From contig CAJQUW010005574.1 in NCBI GenBank assembly GCA_907163375.1, forward strand, positions 364,882 through 428,881: 64,000 nucleotides of DNA, written 5' to 3'. The DNA is from Prostheceraeus crozeri. Its lineage: Eukaryota > Platyhelminthes > Polycladida > Euryleptidae. Positions 10,085-22,645 of this stretch are shown here, piece after piece (within the stretch, counting starts at the first letter, position 1; every line of letters starts with the position of its first letter). The notes under the pieces were generated by a model. It did no database searches. It saw only the letters and a list, made by a program, of their open reading frames with translations, and was not told the origin of the DNA. The position numbers were made by a program, and so were the translations under genes.

Positions 10085-10555
10085 TTGCTGTTATTTTCTT
10101 ATTCTTAGATATAGTTATTTGTTGTCTCTTTTTTTGATTGCTAGTAGATTGAAAACCAAATAGGTTCTTGTTTTTTTGTTTTTATGAATAAAGATTCGAT
10201 ATGTTTGATCTTGAACGATAGTTCTATCAGTGCCGACATCGTTTATTACTCTTTCCAAGCTCCAATCGTTAAATTTGTCTTTCAAATGTTTAACTAATGA
10301 TTTGATATAGATGAGGAAATATGATGATCATGATATGACGCACTTGGTTTAATTTAAAACTGTTATAACAAAAGCAGCTATCTTTATTCAGTTATCAGAC
10401 AATAAATTATGCAGTTAATGGATTAACTACAATTGATATCAACTGATGTCATCCTTTTTGGGTACTATGTCACTTTTTCGGTCAAATTCAGTTTATAAAA
10501 CTGTTCAGAGAAAATTCAGGGAAAATTCCATAAATTCAAAAACCATATAAACCCT

Positions 10556-13286
10556 GGCAGCATCAAAATAAGAATGTGATATTTTCCGATAAATTCCGGC
10601 GCAACTGCTGTCGATCGCGAATACAATTTTGTCAGTCATACTGAAGTGTGCTTTCTTCAGATAATCATTTCCAATAGCGCTACTGACGGATCAATCGCAC
10701 CCTGATGAAATATGACTCAACCGTTGGAAGGCAATACTTTAAACAATCAAATTAAGCTTGTTGGACTATCTGTGTAAATAAACAACTTGAACTTTTTAGA
10801 AGGTTTTTGCATGTATTTCAAAAGATGAAAATAAAGCAGCGTTTGAATTATATTTCAATTGTGTTGGCATTTTTCGAATTGACAATTGTTTAAAAGTTAT
10901 CAGAATAATTTGCTATCGATTTTGTGCTTAAAATTTGTTGAAGAAAATAATATATAAAAGATCGACTGCTCGTCATTTATTTTTTCGAGTTTTTTAGAAC
11001 AACATAATAACCGATAGCCATGATAGCTCGGCTTGTATATATATATTTTGTCTTCACTATTTTATTAAAACGTTCGGCCTATGAGAGGTAGTTGTTTTTT
11101 TGCTTTCTTTCTTCACGCATGCTGTCCAAAGACGAATTTAGGTAAAAGGAAGTTTGTCTCCCTATGCAAACAAGTTATTTACCCGACCCCTTCAAGTTGG
11201 TAGGAGGGTGCTGATGGCATGGAGTGAACCCGGGAGGAGATGGTCATTCCAATGCCTTTAGGGCTGCTACCACATCTGCGGATGAAGGTATTCACATAGA
11301 TGAACAGAATTAGCCGAGGAAGACAGCAAAAAGAGACGTCAGTCCTGAGGAGACTTTGGACATGTCATAGCCAGATGTCACTGAGAATGAAGTCTGATAG
11401 CTATGTTTTTCTCAAGAGCTATGGCTGTCAGGATCCAACGCAACATCATCTTAGTAGAGCCACCAAGAAAATGCTAAGAGAGCAGGACATCAAATTGCAT
11501 CACTGGAGCCCCATTGACAGCAAGCCACTCACGAAACGTAGGGAATGTTCTTTCCTATTCGGTCCTGATGACGCACGGGGACTTTCTGTAGTGTCGCATA
11601 GAATGAATGTGTTCACATTGTATTCATGATTTGTAATTGAAATAATCTAACTAACATTTCAAGTAAATTAAGAGAAAATGAAGAGCGGATTGTAGTTATG
11701 CTTTCTAACGGACTATCTAGAAACAAGCAGCAGTGTATTGGTATTTACTGAACAGGTAAAATGTGGTCTGTTTCCACGTGATATAGTTTAGCACAAAGTA
11801 TCGAAAAATAATATTTTTTCGGCTTCGGTGTTTCAGACTTCGTCCTTTGCGAAAGGCAGGTCGAAAGACGTTATATACCAGGTTTGTCGCACATGGACCT
11901 GATAACATCGAATTAGAAGTCAGTCATTTCAGTCCTTCATGTGCTCACAGCAATCAGCATCTCAGACACAGACTTGCTTATCACTTCCTTGAGCGTACTT
12001 GGTATTGCACCTCACGCTACTTTATCATGGCTGTTGTGTAATAGTGATGACGTTTCCCCTGAGAATATCATAGAAATTCGATAGGAAAAGTATCTGGAAG
12101 AATCACAACGCTCCAAAAGTCAGAATTATCGAAGTCTTTTGACTGGCAGAAGTAGCATAAGCACCTCAATAGCACAGAAGGATTTTCACAATATCAATCA
12201 AACTGACATCGTATGATATCATAAAGTTTCTCATTTTTTGTCTCATCTCCCCCCTACCCAAGGCTAGCATGAAACGAGCAGACGGTGGTGCAGCCTTCAA
12301 ACACTCGCAGTTCTCATCAAGCTACAGTTGCTAGCCACTATTGGGAGCGGTAGCTCCTCTCAAGGCGGACAGACTCAAGCCTTGGTCCTTCCCCGACTTC
12401 CCGAGCATCGAAACGCGACCTGTGACCAGCTGAGCTTTCCTGATACACATGTTGTACACATTTTGCTGCATGATATTAATTTTTACTTTTAGTCCTTAGA
12501 AGACCACAACATCGAATGAATGATTTTATATCAAAAGTAAGGGGAAAATGTCACGTACTGTACAGTAATTCTGCTGAACATCAAATGCTCACTATTTCAA
12601 TTCATTCTCTGTTATTTTATTCATAATGGAAGCACTACTGATCCTCCGTTGCCGAAGTGCAAGATGGTCTCAGTGCCCTCCTGAGTGCTATGGTCTAATT
12701 GCCATCCATTCCCTATCCATCTTGATGTATAACGAATCATGATTTTTGATCAATATTCGTAGACATTGCATCTTGCGATCTTTCTCCTTATAAATGAATG
12801 AATTTCTCTTCCAGGCAGTCACTGAGGAATACCAAACAATTTATGAAGGCCATTCAAAGTGATATTTCAGTGACTTGTTCTGGAATTCGTCATGGTGAAC
12901 GAAATTACGGACGTCCAATTTGAACATTTGTTAATTTTTCTTACTTTCCCTGTGTAGTGAGACCCGACAGACCCTATCCATATCTAGAACTAAGGAGACT
13001 TTTCTAATTTATCGATCCAATGCGATCCTATCATTTCTGCTTCTCAACTGGCATTGGTTTGATTTCATCTTGTGACAGCCCTTACAACTCCCTTGCCTTC
13101 CGTCCCATACTGGTGTGGAAAGTATTGGATTCCTGGATACGGATTTGTAAAGTCATTGATGCACACTATAAATATCTCCATTTTTAAATTGACATTTTGG
13201 TTTTGAATCTTCTAGTCTTGAAGGGAATTACCAATTCGAATAGTTTTTGAAGGGCTAAAGCATTTGATTTATGTTCCTGGAAAGAC
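10556..13286. other. Long stretch without a recognised gene
   Basis: About 2.7 kb. Open frames at 11300-11629, 11717-11908 and 11847-12041 show no domain. The GC-richer patch at 12240-12430 has no open frame of note. Nothing else can be supported. Confidence 0.4.
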
Positions 13287-13690
13287 GTAATGCAGGGTGT
13301 CCGCGCAAATTTGAATGAAAATTTCCAGGTGTTTTCCTGGATATCCAGGGTAAAATTCATTTTCCAGGTTTTCCAGGGAAATTTACCATAAAAGGGGGTC
13401 AAATTTGAACGAAAATTTCCAGACTTTCTGCAAGGAAATTTTTCTCAAATGCACGCGCCAAATTTAAAAGAGAAATTCCGGGAAAATCTACCCAAAGTTC
13501 TGTGGTTACGGAGCTTACACACCATAAAATTAATATTATTGACGAAAAAAATTTGAAAAGTTGCGTGAAATTGGTTGAATTTGAAGGTGATTCTAAATAA
13601 AAAATACCAATATATGCATCAGACAGCTACATTATACTTATAAAAAATGAAAATATAATCGATGGTAACAAATTTAAAGCTTGCGGTTTG

Positions 13691-13852
13691 AGGAGAACAA
13701 AATAGAGAAAGAGTATAACAATAAATAACGAAAAATATAGGACTTGACAATGAAATGTTACATTAGCGGAATATCTGTAAAGTCACATTTCATTGTTAAG
13801 TCTTGTATTTTTCGTCATTTATTGTTATACTCTTTCTCTATTTTGTTCTCCT
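13691..13852. repeat. Nested 162-bp hairpin element
   Basis: The arms AGGAGAACAAAATAGAGAAA (13691) and its complement (ending 13852) run almost perfectly for about 70 bp each, with a small central loop near 13770. Lies inside the 13293-14670 element. A palindromic MITE or recent inverted duplication; no coding sequence. Confidence 0.8.
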
Positions 13853-14189
13853 ATTTGAACTGAAGCATTGTTAATCCGCGGAAGACCAAGAGCCAGAAAG
13901 AGGAACATAATGTCTGATGTGCTACATATACATGACAGTAATCACAATCAGTTTAAGAGAATGACACACAGAAGAATTGATCGAGGAAAGCTCATTGACA
14001 CACGACGTGTCGGGAATAATATATCTACATATTGAAAACCTACTTGAAATGTGTTTGAAAATATTCGATATTAGCCTAGGATCATTCAGAACAAGCCTGG
14101 TGCCTAAATAGTTTACATGTTCAGTACCATTTTACGTCAGTAGATTCTGCCACACGGCAATCAAGTGTGAGTAATAGCATTAATCCTAG

Positions 14190-14420
14190 ATTACGGCTCC
14201 TAGTTCCTCATACCATACGACGTCAATGAGGGAGTCTACAGCACATAGTCCACCATTCCACACGACGTTAATGAGGGAATTTACAACTCCTAGTTCAACA
14301 TACCGCGCAGCGATTGTGAGGGAATTCACAGCTATACTAATTCACCATACTGTACAACGATTAGGAGTTCGACAACAGTTCATAGTTAACCATACAACGC
14401 AGTTCAGTCTCATTCATGTT
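14190..14420. repeat. Degenerate tandem repeat, period near 60 bp
   Basis: Recurring blocks of the form CCATACGACGTCAATGAGGG, then a short spacer with ACTCCTAGTTC. About four diverged units can be followed. Internal minisatellite of the surrounding element. Confidence 0.55.
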
Positions 14421-14676
14421 GTATACGTTATGATGAGATTACAGTCACTGAAATATTCTAAAAATAAAAAATTGTATGCGAATGAAGGCTATAATTGTAA
14501 CAAATAAGTAGAGATATGAATAAAATCTGGAAAAATAGAAAACACTTCAACCATAGAGTATGACTTCAACAACTTGCAATTAGTCTTTTAATTAGTCTCA
14601 AAATTTCCAGGAGTTTTCCAGGGTAAAATTTCATTTTCCAGGTGTTTTCCAGGGGCGCGCGGACACCCTGGTAATG

Positions 14677-16274
14677 GTATTTGCTTCAACATATCGAACA
14701 CTTTGATATGAAGTAATTGATTAATAGGAAGAAAATAGACTACGAGTAAAATGGGACCATTCACAGATCATGTGATGGTGAACTACGCGATTTTATGCCT
14801 CCTCCCTCTATGATTAGGTGACTAACGATCAGTGATCACCGATGAATAGCTGGAGTGCGGCCGATAATTTTTTTCAATTCATCTGAAATTGACGTTTTTA
14901 TCGCAGTTTATTGAAAGCATCGATCAGCAAATGGACATTAATAAGGGACTTTCGTACTCCACAGTGTAATGCTATTGTTCAGACTTCCACATATAAATGT
15001 GCAAAAAAGCTTTTCCGAAGAAATATGCTACGTCAACACTCAATCGCCGAGTTTCATCATGCATGCTATTTTGCTCTTATTCAAAGTTTATTGAATTAGG
15101 CCTATTATTCTGTTCTGTGAATCAAGCTTCTTAATTCCTGTTGTGAAGAGCCTTTGCTGCGCATAACCGGTTAGGATAAATATAATGAATTGAAACAAAA
15201 TAAAGTCAATTCAAGAAATGGTGGTTTGTTTATTCGGAAGTTGAAAAGATTTTCCACGAAATTAACTTTACTCCAAATTCTAAAACCCACAGGCAAGTCT
15301 ACAAACTTCTCCCAATCATGATCAAAACGAGAGGCTTTGATCAATATATATTGCACCTACCTGTGCAGCGGATCTGTGGATGCTCCCATATCGAATCTGT
15401 TCCCAACATCTCTAATCAAAGCTATGCCTCAATTACACACTCCAACGTCTCTGAAGTTATCGATGAAGCATGGTAATTTTCTCGTGCAAAAATTGGTAGA
15501 TTATAAACATAGTTTTTATTAGTTAAAAGTCTCCATACATAGCAAAAATCATTTTTACAGGTGTAATTCGGTCAATTTCAGAAACGAATTTTATTTCTGA
15601 ATGTTGAAGTATTCAATCACTACGACGATTTCCTATCACTGTCACAGTCATCTACTCGTTAGTTTGCCTGCAAATTCATGATGACGTCACAGCTGCCGAT
15701 TCCTGCTTGCTGAGAAGCAGAGCGCCGTGCACTATAGGCAGGAAGTTCGCTGTGGTTGGCTGATAGAGGAACCCTGCAGTATGCAAGCAAGCAAATCTCT
15801 TAAAGGAACAAAGGTAGCCAGATTATTCTTGAATGAGATGGGATGTATCTGACGATAACAAAATGAAGCACATGTGGCTGACCACGATTCACCACACTCA
15901 CGCCTACGAGAGGCAAAATACGACAAATAATTGTTCGCTGTATATTTGCTATCAGATTCTGAAATGTACATTTGCTATATCAGAAATATAGGATGACTGC
16001 AAGAAATATGCCGGTATTGCAGATCAACACAAAAAAGTAATTATCTGGAACACCAAACGTTAGACGAACTGGAGCAGCTTGACTCTCTTCACTTTCTGAG
16101 TTCCTTCTAGTTTCTCATGCATCACATGGTAGCTATCGAAATCCACATCCAATTCATCTGAAGAAATCTGAAATTCGTCCCGAGAATTAGTTGCTAGCAC
16201 CATCTCAAATTTAACATCAATATTCTCTCATTTATAATGACCTGTGTATATCTGACATCATCATAGAAATCGAA
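14677..16274. other. No gene recognised
   Basis: Open frames at 14911-15099, 15171-15356, 15337-15522 and 15732-15971 have no domain. No terminal repeats seen. Confidence 0.4.
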
Positions 16275-17298
16275 CAACAGGCTCTACGTATGTCCAATTA
16301 CATTTTCAGGCGGGCCAAATATCAAGTTTCAACCTCCGTGCGTGTCAAAGAAAATAAGATTATACACTTTACTATACAGTACATGAAAATTGTTTTAAAA
16401 AGCATATATTCAGTGTAACCAATTGTATTTCGAATGGGTTCCATTATAACATAGGTATGTTAGACAAAGCTTCAAGCTAAATCAGTGGATAATTTTTTAA
16501 TGTGAAACATATGACATTTTTCACAACAGAAAGTTTCTTTACATCTGGCGTAAAACTAGTTGTCGACGTTCGGAGTATATCCTGCAAATGGTCATCAGTG
16601 AGTTTTGAACGTTAATTTACTTTTATTAAGTTTCATTACCGAAAACGTTTGCTCACAAATATAGGTACTTCCGAAAAGACAGCCAATTTTCTTGGCATGC
16701 TGCTTCAGATTTAAAAACTTGGTATTGTCGAGATCAGCATAAAATTTCAACAGCGATTTCCTTTGGTATTGGGTTTTTGAAATTCAGAGCACTGTAAATC
16801 GATGAGCTCTAATTGAATCGAGGATGGAACCTGGTCATGGAAAAAGGGTCGGCAAAAAGTTGAAATTTCGACATTTCATCGTTAATGCTGGCAAACATTT
16901 TCTTAAATTCTTCGTCCAATTTTTCGAAATCGGAGATATAACGCAAACATGTGTTTTTAACTACATCATCGGCAGGAAATAACAATTTATTTACATATTT
17001 GGAAATGTGACAAGTCTGCTTTCGAAAACTGATTCTTAAATAGGGACAACTTTGTTTGGAAACTTTTTACAACAGACGCCAAATCACTTATGAAATGCTC
17101 TTTCCCCTGCAGCTGTGTATTAAAGTAATTCAAATGACAACTGATATCGGTCAAAAAAGCTAAGTCACACAGTCAATCGATATTATCAAGTTCAGGTTTA
17201 TCAATATTTCTCTCAGCCAGAAATTGCTTTATCTCATGTAAAAGACTTACAAAACGTTTCAAAACATTTCCTCTGCTTAGCCACCTAATATCGGTATG

Positions 17299-18143
17299 CT
17301 AAAGTAGATCACCGTACTCAGTTTCAAGTTCACTTAAGAAAAAACAGAATTGACGATGCTGCAAACCTTTTGCACGAATGGAATTTACGATTTGTATAAC
17401 TACTTTCATCACGTGTTCATAACTAATTACATTCGAACACAGAGCGTAATTATGTATAATGCAGTCATACTGGGTTACCTCTTGATCACCATCTACATGT
17501 AACTTCGATAACAACTTTATCACTGCACCGGACTTTTTGCCAACCATTGAAGGGCAACCATCAGTACATACATCGGCCAACTTCTGCAATGGCAGGTTTA
17601 GTTTCTCAATCGTAGATTCCACCTCCTTCGCGATTTCTGCTCCTGTCGTTCGTCCCTTCATTGAGCACAACGCAGCCATTTCCTGGGTTATTTCAAAATC
17701 ATCACTTATGCCACGAATGAACACAAGCAACTGTGCAGTATCGACAATATCACTACTCTCATCAAAGGCAAGAGAATAATGCTCAAATTTAGAGCATCTA
17801 TCTTTCAACTGTTCAAAAAGATCGTTAGAAATATCTTCAACTCTTCTAGCAATAGTATTTCGAGCAAGGCTAACATTCTCTAAAAGTTCCTTTTTCTCCG
17901 GACATACTTCTTCACACACTACATGTATTGATAAGCATACAAACTCTATAAGCATAGACAAACTCACCATCAGTAAAAGGACGTGCACTGGATGCAATCA
18001 ACTGCGAAACTCGGGAACTAGCACGAATGGCATTTTCCGCAACGACATTTCCTTTGAAGAAAACTGTTTGTTTGGCATTCAATCGTCGTTTCAACTGAGT
18101 TGCGACATCCTCTCGCTCCTGTCCGGTATGCTTGCTATAACTA
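17299..18143 (-). pseudogene. hAT transposase core, N-terminal and catalytic part
   Basis: Complement frames encode QLKRRLNAKQTVFFKG and NAIRASSRVSQLIA, then NTIARRVEDISNDLFEQL, FEHYSLAFDESSDIVDTAQL with the first catalytic Asp (FDES), and DVCTDGCPSMVGKKSGAVIK with the second (CTDG). The family's ...H...LC motif follows (IIHNYALCSNVIS). This order matches hAT transposases of the GTF2IRD2/ZBED group. A frame change lies near 17950, and downstream of 17299 (to about 16440) only stop-ridden homologous frames remain, so the gene is dead. The BED finger that should precede it lies beyond the LTR insertion at 22180-22368. Confidence 0.8.
18139..18143. repeat. Target-site duplication AACTA, left
   Basis: The five bases AACTA directly precede the 5' LTR and recur at 22182-22186 directly after the 3' LTR. 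Five bases is the usual duplication length for Ty3/gypsy integrases. Confidence 0.9.
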
Positions 18144-18319
18144 TGTCGTGCATTGTGATTGTTTAGCAGTACTATTAGTATGAACTCTCTATGTTGTTTT
18201 ATGTAGTCACTTTTCAAATTGTCGCAACAGTCGTAGTTCTGTTTTAAGCCAATAAAAGCCTATGCTTATCAACCGAATGTTTTCTGATCTCTACTCAACT
18301 CCATAGCTTAGGCACGACA
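18144..18319 (+). repeat. 5' LTR, copy 1 (176 bp)
   Basis: Begins TGTCGTGCATTG and ends AGGCACGACA, the usual TG...CA form with a short inverted tip (TGTCGTG/CACGACA). Contains AATAAA within GCCAATAAAAGCC, a likely polyadenylation signal. Confidence 0.95.
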
Positions 18320-21300
18320 ATTTTATTGGCTGAAAACCTACAGAAGAACATGGAGAAGATAATCCGTGTTGATCGCTTCAACACTTCGCCAAACGATCCG
18401 CAAAGTTCCAAGGCGTGGAAGCTGTGGTACCGTGGCTTCAAATATTTCCTATCAACAGTCGAGGACAAAAACCCCGACAAGTTGGAGCTGCTTTTCCTCC
18501 ATGTTGGTGTCAATGTCTCCGAAATCATCGAGCAGTGCGATGACTACGATTCTGCGATCGATTTGCTTGCAGCACCCACGTGAAAATCCCCAGCGAAATA
18601 CATGCTCGTCACGTGTTGTCTACAAGGTCTCAGAAGCCGGAAGAAGATCTGGACACTTTTCGACGCGCCCTTGTTCGGTTGGCAATGGATTGCAATTTTC
18701 AAGACGTCTCCGCAGAGAGAAACAGATGATTTCGTTCGCGATGCATTCATTCGAGGAGTTTCGAGTCCTCTTATACGAACCCGGCTACTTGAAAACTACA
18801 GATTGGACCTCGAAACTGCCTTTTTGGAGGCTAGGGCTCTGGAACAGGCCCAGAAACATTCTGAATCGTATGCGGCATCATTCGATGTTGCCTTGTCCAC
18901 TGGTGCTGCTACTGACATTATTGAGGACGATGTGCCTACTGTTGCCGCAATAACCCGTGGAAAAGGAAAGTGCTACAACTGTGGAAACTACCGTCATGAG
19001 AAGGACAATCGAGCTCTTTGTCCAGCCCGCGAAGCTACCTGCCTAAAGTGCGGGAAAACGGGCCATTTCGCAAAGGTGTGTCGTTCATCAAACGCCAGAC
19101 CCAACACTTCCGCTGTTTCGCTCGCCTCAGTGCCTTTATCGAATCTGTCCAAGTCTGTTGTGCCGGTGCAAGTGAATAATGTGTCTTTCCGCGCTCTCAT
19201 CGATACTGGGAGTGCGGAAAATTTCATTTCTTCCACTGTTGTTTTGAAGTTAGGGATGAATGTTTCTTCTTCCAATTCGCAAGTGTCTATGGCTTCCACT
19301 CGTTATGTAACTACTGTGTGTGGATTTTGCAAGTGTTCATTGTCTTTCGAGGGAGCCAATTATAAAGATGTCTCATTTTTGGTGACGAATGATTTATGTT
19401 GTGACGTGATTCTTGGAGACCCGTTTCTGAAACAACATCAAGGTATCCATGTCGAGTATGGTGTCTCCAGGCACACTGAAAATTTGTGCATCGATGATGA
19501 ATGTCAATTGTGTGAAAATATTTTCCAATCTTACACAGGACTGTCATCCCATTGCTACAAAGTCCCGCCGCTTCAATTCTCTTGATGAAAAGTTTATCAA
19601 GTCCCAAGTATGCGCTCTTCTAAGGGAGGGGGTGATAGAACCCAGCAGCTCCCCATGGCGAGCTCAAGTTCTTCTGACATCGAATTCGCACAAGCGTCGC
19701 ATGGTTGTCGACTTTTCGAGAACCATTAATCGCTTCACCATGCTCGATGCCTTCCCACTTCCGAAGATAGAGGAAATTGTTAATGAAGTGGCATAGTACA
19801 AAGTTTTTAGCATCATTGACCTTTCGCAAGCTTACTATCAGATTCCAATATGTGAGACAGAGCGACCCTACACTGAAGCTTCAGGCTGTCTTTACCAGTT
19901 CACGCGCATCCCAATGGGAGTTACCAATGGCGTTGCTGCTTTCCAGTGTGTCATGAGCCAGTTCATTAAGGACAATGAACTCAGTGCCACTTTTTCCTAT
20001 CTCGATGACTTGACCATATGCGGGTATACTGTCGAGGAGCATGATCGCAATCTACAGCGATTTCGCGATGCTGCAAAGAAGTTGAATTTGAATCTAAATG
20101 AAGAGAAATCAAAATACCGCCTTTCTGAGATTTCTCTCCTGGGCTACAAAATTTCTGGCGGTGAAATCAGCCCTGATCCTGACCATCTGCGTCCTTTACT
20201 TGACATGGCTGCTCCCACCGATGCCAAGTCTCTCCAGAGAATGGTTGGCTTTTTTGCATACTACTCACGGTGGATACCGATGTATTCCGAAAAAATCCGC
20301 CCTCTGATCGGGGTTCTCCGATTCCCCCTTTCGGAAAGCGCTCAGTCCGCGATTGAATCTCTAAAAAAGGAGCTGGGTCAGGCCGTTTTGCAGGCGATCG
20401 ATGACAAACTTGTGTTTACTGTCGAGACAGACGCCTCTGACTCTGCACTGGGAGGGACCCTTCTTCAGGAAGGACACCCTGTCGCCTTTTTTTCTCGAGT
20501 GCTAAACAGTGCCGAAAAGGGGTCAGCACATAGTTGAGAAAGAGGCATGCGCAATCATTGAGTGTGTTAGAAAGTGGCGTCACTTTCTCACCGGACGCTC
20601 TTTTAGACTGATTACGGATCAGCGTTCCCTGTCTTTTGTATTTAACTCAAATGCAAGAGGCAAGATCAAAAATGACAAGATTCAACGTTGGCGTTTTGAA
20701 TTGTCGTCCTGTTCTTACGACATCATTTATCGACCCGGCAGCCAAAACATTGCGGCTGATGCTTTGTCCAGGGTTCAGATCGCTTCTGTAACCACGAAAT
20801 CCAACGATCTTCAGGCACTGAAAACTCTTCATGGCAATTTGATACACCCCGGCATCAAGCGCCTGTTCCATTTTGTTAGAGCCCGAAATTTGCCATATAC
20901 AGCTGATGATGTCCGCCGAATTACACAATCTTGCCAAGTTTGCGCAAAAATAAAGCCCGGATTCTAAGCCACCTGAAAGTCAGCCAAGATCTGAGTTTTC
21001 CAGTACATATATACTCACTATCATCGATGAATACTCCCGTTTTCCGTTTGCCTTTCCAACTCGCGATATGAATAGCTCCACTGTTATCCGATGTTTGACA
21101 CAACTATTTTCAATCTTTGGCCTGCCAACGTATGTGCACTCCGATAGAGGCTCTTCCTTTATGTCTAGTGAAGTAAGGTCTTTTCTCAATAGTCGAGGCA
21201 TTAACACCAGTAGAACCACTCCATACAATCCACGAGGCAAGTCACAATGTGATAGATTCAATGGAATTATATGGAACACGATTCTCCTAGCTTTAGAGAG

Positions 21301-22005
21301 CCGTCATCTTTCTCTCTCATCTTGGGAATCAGTTCTCCCTGATGCCCTTCATTCGATTCGATCATTGCTATGTACCTCAACAAATGAAACTCCACACGAG
21401 CGTCTTTTTATTTATCGTCGTCGCTCATGCTCCGGTTGTGCCTTGCCAACATGGTTGAGTAACAGTGGACCCGTGCTTCTAAGACGTCATGTTCGTGCTT
21501 CCAAGTACGACCCAATAGTGGAGACTGTTGATTTAATCGAAGCCAACAACAGTTACGCCCACATCCGATTCCCCGACGGAAGGGAAGACACTGTATCCCT
21601 TCGAGATCTTGCTCCACCCGGGGATTCTCCTAATACTGCTGCTCCGACTCACGATCCTCAATCTCCGAATTCGTTTAGCTCTCATTTCAATGTCCCTACT
21701 GAAGTTGACCGAGTGACGAGTGCAGGTGGACCTCCTGCAATAGACCACATTGCTGACAATGAATCAACTCTTTCTAATTCCGATCTTCCTTCCCCTAGCT
21801 CTCCTGATAACGATCACTCGAACGAAATTCCTCTACGCCGATCTCAAAGAACAATAAAGCCTGTTGAACGACTGCTGCTGTGATTGCTGAAACCTGTTTG
21901 TAAATAAATGTCTTCCATACCATACAAGTGTCGAGACTGTTTTCTCAACCTAAATTCATGTGACTGTTTTTGCATACTATGCAAACTTTATAGACTGGGG
22001 GCGAG

Positions 22006-22181
22006 TGTCGTGCATTGTGATTGTTTAGCAGTACTATTAATATGAACTCTCTATGTTGTTTTATGTAGTCACTTTTCAAATTGTCGCAACAGTCGCAGTT
22101 CTGTTTTCAGCCAATAAAAGCCTATGCTTATCAACCGAATGTTTTCCGATCTCTACTCAACTCCATAGCTTAGGCACGACA
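22006..22181 (+). repeat. 3' LTR, copy 1 (176 bp)
   Basis: Same length as the 5' LTR with four substitutions. Preceded by a purine-rich tract. Confidence 0.95.
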
Positions 22182-22368
22182 AACTATTCGCATGTTTTGC
22201 TTCATAGTGTCTTTTCAAATTGTATTCTTTTACCACTGCCACAGACTGATTGCATATAAGACAAACACATTTATCATTCATCTCAACGAAGAAATATTTC
22301 ACGATCCAGTCACTATTAAAAGTCCTATGTTCACTGTCAATTTTACGTTTCTTAGCCACTCGTTCCAT
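22180..22368 (-). pseudogene. hAT N-terminal BED zinc finger
   Basis: The complement encodes MERVAKKRKIDSEHR, then FFVEMNDKCVCLICNQSVAV and KEYNLKRHYEAKHAN. The C-x2-C ... H-x4-H spacing with the NLKRHYEAKH signature is that of BED-type fingers at the start of hAT transposases. It breaks off at the 3' LTR boundary (22181). The same reading frame resumes at the other LTR (18143) as SYSKHTGQER, showing that the LTR element split one ORF. A start codon at 22366-22368 suits the family. Confidence 0.8.
22182..22186. repeat. Target-site duplication AACTA, right
   Basis: Matches 18139-18143. It proves that the element and both its LTRs entered as one unit into the hAT BED-finger exon. Confidence 0.9.
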
Positions 22369-22645
22369 ATCTTCTCACGTTGACGTCGATCTCCACAGCG
22401 CAGTATGAAAATGAATGAGAAACAGTGACGACAATTGCTTCGCGTCGGTAACACACGGCAATGTGTGTGTTTGATTTTTTTGAATTAGAACAGCATGCTG
22501 TGATGCAGCCAAGCCTGACGTGACATCTGACGTCATCACTTTCGAACTTGTAAAAGCGATCAATATGAACGTTTGGAGCGGTTTAGAGTTTAATAGGTCG
22601 TAAACATATTACTAACAATATAATGAGTAGCAAGATTAGAAACTA

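Larger units (their letters stand above)
9489..10555. mobile_element. hAT-like element with a nested SINE
   Basis: The left tip CAGCGTGTATAGG and the complement of the right tip (CAGGGTTTATATGG) are imperfect inverted repeats. Both are followed by TTCAGGGAAAATTC-type blocks inside. The CAGGGTTTATA form is common among animal hAT elements. A clean target duplication was not found. A SINE (9635-9849) and a short coding remnant (9878-10084) lie inside, so this is an internally deleted copy. Confidence 0.55.
13293..14670. mobile_element. Non-autonomous element with TIR CAGGGTGTCCGCGC and flanking GTAATG
   Basis: The left end CAGGGTGTCCGCGC (13293) and the complement of the right end GCGCGCGGACACCCTG (14670) pair as terminal inverted repeats. 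Subterminal blocks (AAATTTCCAGG, TTTTCCAGG, TAAAATTTCATTTTCCAGG) recur on both sides. The 6 bp GTAATG occur on both flanks (13287-13292 and 14671-14676). The tip resembles hAT ends, whose duplications are usually 8 bp, so either two flanking bases mutated or the superfamily differs. The interior holds a nested hairpin and a tandem repeat but no transposase. Confidence 0.85.
18144..22181 (+). mobile_element. Ty3/gypsy LTR retrotransposon fossil, copy 1
   Basis: About 4.0 kb with 176-bp LTRs at both ends and a 5-bp target duplication. Parts in order: gag-like region (from about 18350), two CCHC zinc knuckles near 18970-19080 (CYNCGN, CLKCGKTGHF), aspartic protease with DTGSAENF near 19200, reverse transcriptase (YLDDLTICG near 20005), RNase H (about 20390-20760), then integrase with an H-H-C-C zinc domain (HPGIKRLFH ... 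CQVC near 20850-20940) and a core to about 21880. A G-rich polypurine tract (CTGGGGGCGAG) precedes the 3' LTR. No envelope gene. The copy is broken, with roughly half a dozen breaks. Its two LTRs differ at 4 of 176 positions, so it is fairly young. Confidence 0.93.

Noticed and set aside
12240-12430. GC-richer patch that might be an exon or CpG island
   Set aside because: No open frame with splice sites and no clear CpG excess by eye.
16081-16320. Firm left end of the hAT element
   Set aside because: Only a degenerate match to the right tip and no target duplication, so the boundary is given as approximate.
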